Assembly (NCBI RefSeq): GCF_026241895.1 | Contig: NZ_JAPJIV010000012.1 | Location: 105,450 to 169,449, forward strand | Source of the DNA: Pseudomonas sp. RIT-562 | GTDB taxonomy: Bacteria; Pseudomonadota; Gammaproteobacteria; Pseudomonadales; Pseudomonadaceae | Direction: 5' to 3' | Length of the DNA: 64,000 nucleotides | Position numbers and translations under genes: made by a program | Shown: positions 62,511-64,000 of the stretch, piece by piece | Numbering within the stretch: position 1 is the first letter of the stretch | Layout: each line of letters begins with the position of its first letter | The notes under the pieces: generated by a model | Told to the model about the DNA's origin: nothing | The model's input: the letters and a program-made list of their open reading frames with translations, nothing else | Database searches by the model: none

Positions 62511-63872
62511 TCAGCGGGGAGCGCCGGTGGGTTTGAGCGGCAGCATTACGTCGAGTTCGCTGCGGCCCGGTGTCGATGCCAGGGTGAACTGGCCGCCGAA
62601 GTGGTCGACTCGCTCGCGGATATTACGCAGGCCGATGCCGGTGTGGCGACGTTCGACCTGGGCGACGTTGAAGCCGATGCCGTCGTCGACGAGGGTCAGG
62701 CGTACGCCTTGTTTGCAGCCGTGCAGGGTGATGTCGACGTTGCTGGCCTGGGCGTGGCGTTCGATGTTGGTCAAGCCCTCCTGGACGATGCGAAACAGCG
62801 CGACGGCGGCGCCGTCGACCAGATCGCAGGCGAATTCGTTGTCGTTGTAGGTCACTTTGAGGCCGCTGCGTTGTTCGAACTCGGCAGCGAGCTGGCCGAT
62901 TGCTGCGGGCAGGCCGAGGGTGTCGAGCAGGGATGAGCGCAGGTCGTGGGACAGGCTGCGGACTTCGCCGATGGCTTCGCCCAGGCGTTCGGTGGCTTCG
63001 CGCAGGATGCCCAGGCCGCGGTCCTGGCCGTTTTCCAGGACCAGGCTGGCCAGTTCGAACTGGAATTTGATCGACACCAGCACTTGGCTGATGCCGTCGT
63101 GCAGTTCGCGGGAGACCCGGGAGCGTTCTTCTTCCTGCAGGCTGACGATGCGTTGGGTCAGGCGCTGGAGTTTTTTGTCGGCCAGGCGGTGTTCGCTGAC
63201 GTTGAGGGTCATGCCGCTGGCGAAGACCAACAGCACCGCGACCAGCGCCACGGCGGCGATGGCGAGCATGGTTTTGCGGATGCCCTGGGCCACTTCGTCA
63301 CGGGCTTGCTGGGTGGCGCGTTCGACGTCTTCCAGGTAGATGCCGGTGCCGAGCATCCAGCCCCAGCGGTCGAGCATGACCACGTAGGCGAGTTTGTCGG
63401 TGACCTGGCCGGAGGAGGGTTTGTTCCAGGCGTAGCGCTGGAAGCCTTCGCCGGATTGCGCGCTTTTCAGCAGGGCCTGGATGACGGGGAGGCCGTGGGG
63501 GTCTTGCATGTCCCAGAGGTATTTGCCTACCAGTTCCGACTGGCGGGCGTGCATCAGGCTGCGGCCTTCGCGGTCGTAGACGAAGAAGTAGCCGTTGATG
63601 CCGAAGCTGAGTTTGCGCAGTTCTTCCAGGACCTTTTGCTGCGCCTGGGCATCTCCGTGGCCGTCGTCGTAGAGCGGGGCGATGAGGCTCTGCGCCATTT
63701 CGACGTAGTTTTTCAGTTCGGCGCGCTTGCTGGCCAGGATGCTGTCTTCGATGAGCTGCGCCTGTTGGTCGCCGAGTTGGCGGTTGAGGGAGATCACCAG
63801 GCCGCAGATGACGGCGATTGCCAGGACCAGCGGTAAGATCCCGAGGGCAACGATTTTGTGTTTGAGCTGCAT
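62511..63872 (-). CDS. Cache-domain sensor histidine kinase (NarX/HPK7-type)
   Basis: The 453-residue kinase has an N-terminal membrane helix (about 8-29), a single-Cache periplasmic sensor (about 30-195, 'GINGYFFVYDREGRSLMHARQSELVGKYLWDMQDPHG'), a second helix (about 200-220), HisKA_3 with phospho-His258 ('SRELHDGISQVL'), and a HATPase ('GFNVAQVERRHTGIGLRNIRERV'). The Cache type often senses small carboxylates or amines. The ATG at 63872 with GGAG gives a proper membrane start; the frame is open further upstream without coding character. Confidence 0.92.
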   Translation of the reverse strand: MQLKHKIVALGILPLVLAIAVICGLVISLNRQLGDQQAQLIEDSILASKRAELKNYVEMAQSLIAPLYDDGHGDAQAQQKVLEELRKLSFGINGYFFVYDREGRSLMHARQSELVGKYLWDMQDPHGLPVIQALLKSAQSGEGFQRYAWNKPSSGQVTDKLAYVVMLDRWGWMLGTGIYLEDVERATQQARDEVAQGIRKTMLAIAAVALVAVLLVFASGMTLNVSEHRLADKKLQRLTQRIVSLQEEERSRVSRELHDGISQVLVSIKFQFELASLVLENGQDRGLGILREATERLGEAIGEVRSLSHDLRSSLLDTLGLPAAIGQLAAEFEQRSGLKVTYNDNEFACDLVDGAAVALFRIVQEGLTNIERHAQASNVDITLHGCKQGVRLTLVDDGIGFNVAQVERRHTGIGLRNIRERVDHFGGQFTLASTPGRSELDVMLPLKPTGAPR

Positions 63873-64000
63873 CGATGCTCCGGGTCGGGCGAGGGGTGAG
63901 GGCTGGGCATGATATGCCAAAGATACGCGGGTTCTGTAGTGGTGATGGGTGGGGTGACCTGTGGTGCCTGCGCGGTTCGACATACGACCCCGACCACTGT

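Overview
The window looks like a chromosomal segment of a fluorescent-group Pseudomonas. The support is GC-rich coding DNA, catRBCA next to benRABC(D), small Pseudomonas-type proteins (a DUF1652-like protein, a DUF6555-like protein), an SfnR-type activator, scattered 'gtgggagc...gcttgctcgcga' REP elements with a RAYT transposase, and a Pseudomonas-style type VI secretion cluster. No rRNA, tRNA, CRISPR array, prophage or IS element was seen.

Layout. (1) 0-0.6 kb: tail of an unidentified gene and a DUF1652-like protein. (2) 0.56-9.3 kb: aromatic catabolism. Divergent catR / catBCA is followed by benR, benABC and benD. BenABC and BenD turn benzoate into catechol, CatA cleaves it to muconate, and CatB and CatC carry it into the beta-ketoadipate pathway. 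An ATAC-N7-GTAT site before catB and two TGCA-N6-GGATA sites before benA are the likely CatR and BenR operators. REP hairpins sit in three gaps, including between benC and benD. (3) 9.3-11.2 kb: NUDIX hydrolase and small orphan proteins, one a lipoprotein. (4) 11.2-12.6 kb: six ~110-bp REP-pair units and their RAYT transposase. (5) 12.6-23.2 kb: a six-gene minus-strand operon (sulfonate-type binding protein, secreted alpha/beta hydrolase, two flavin monooxygenases, Tat-exported binding lipoprotein, TonB receptor) divergent from an SfnR-like sigma-54 activator, with a -24/-12-like promoter between them. This reads as scavenging of an organosulfur compound. (6) 23.4-44.3 kb: a complete T6SS on the minus strand (TssA, Hcp, an IcmF-OmpA hybrid, TagF, TssM, L, K, J, H, G, F, E, C, B and one unassigned protein). 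(7) 44.8-47.4 kb: an atypical glycine-zipper protein, probably a polymorphic effector, with three small genes that may include its immunity gene. (8) 48.1-55.9 kb: VgrG, two Eag-type (DUF1795) chaperones, a prePAAR-Rhs effector with a SHH-type nuclease tip, and an overlapping SUKH-like immunity gene. (9) 55.9-61.7 kb: displaced Rhs tips. One frameshifted core carries an intact nuclease-like tip and a putative immunity gene, a second has a stop codon in the tip but keeps an immunity gene, and there are Rhs and VgrG fragments. (10) 61.8-64 kb: a NarL-type response regulator and a Cache-domain histidine kinase.

The most notable region is 51-62 kb. The functional rhs and the first displaced tip share about 2 kb in direct orientation at a constant offset of 3,436 bp, with no length difference. 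A crossover there would replace the SHH tip and its immunity gene with the second tip in frame, so the locus looks like a stored toxin-switching cassette with its decaying leftovers. All functional calls come from reading the sequence; no database search was run.
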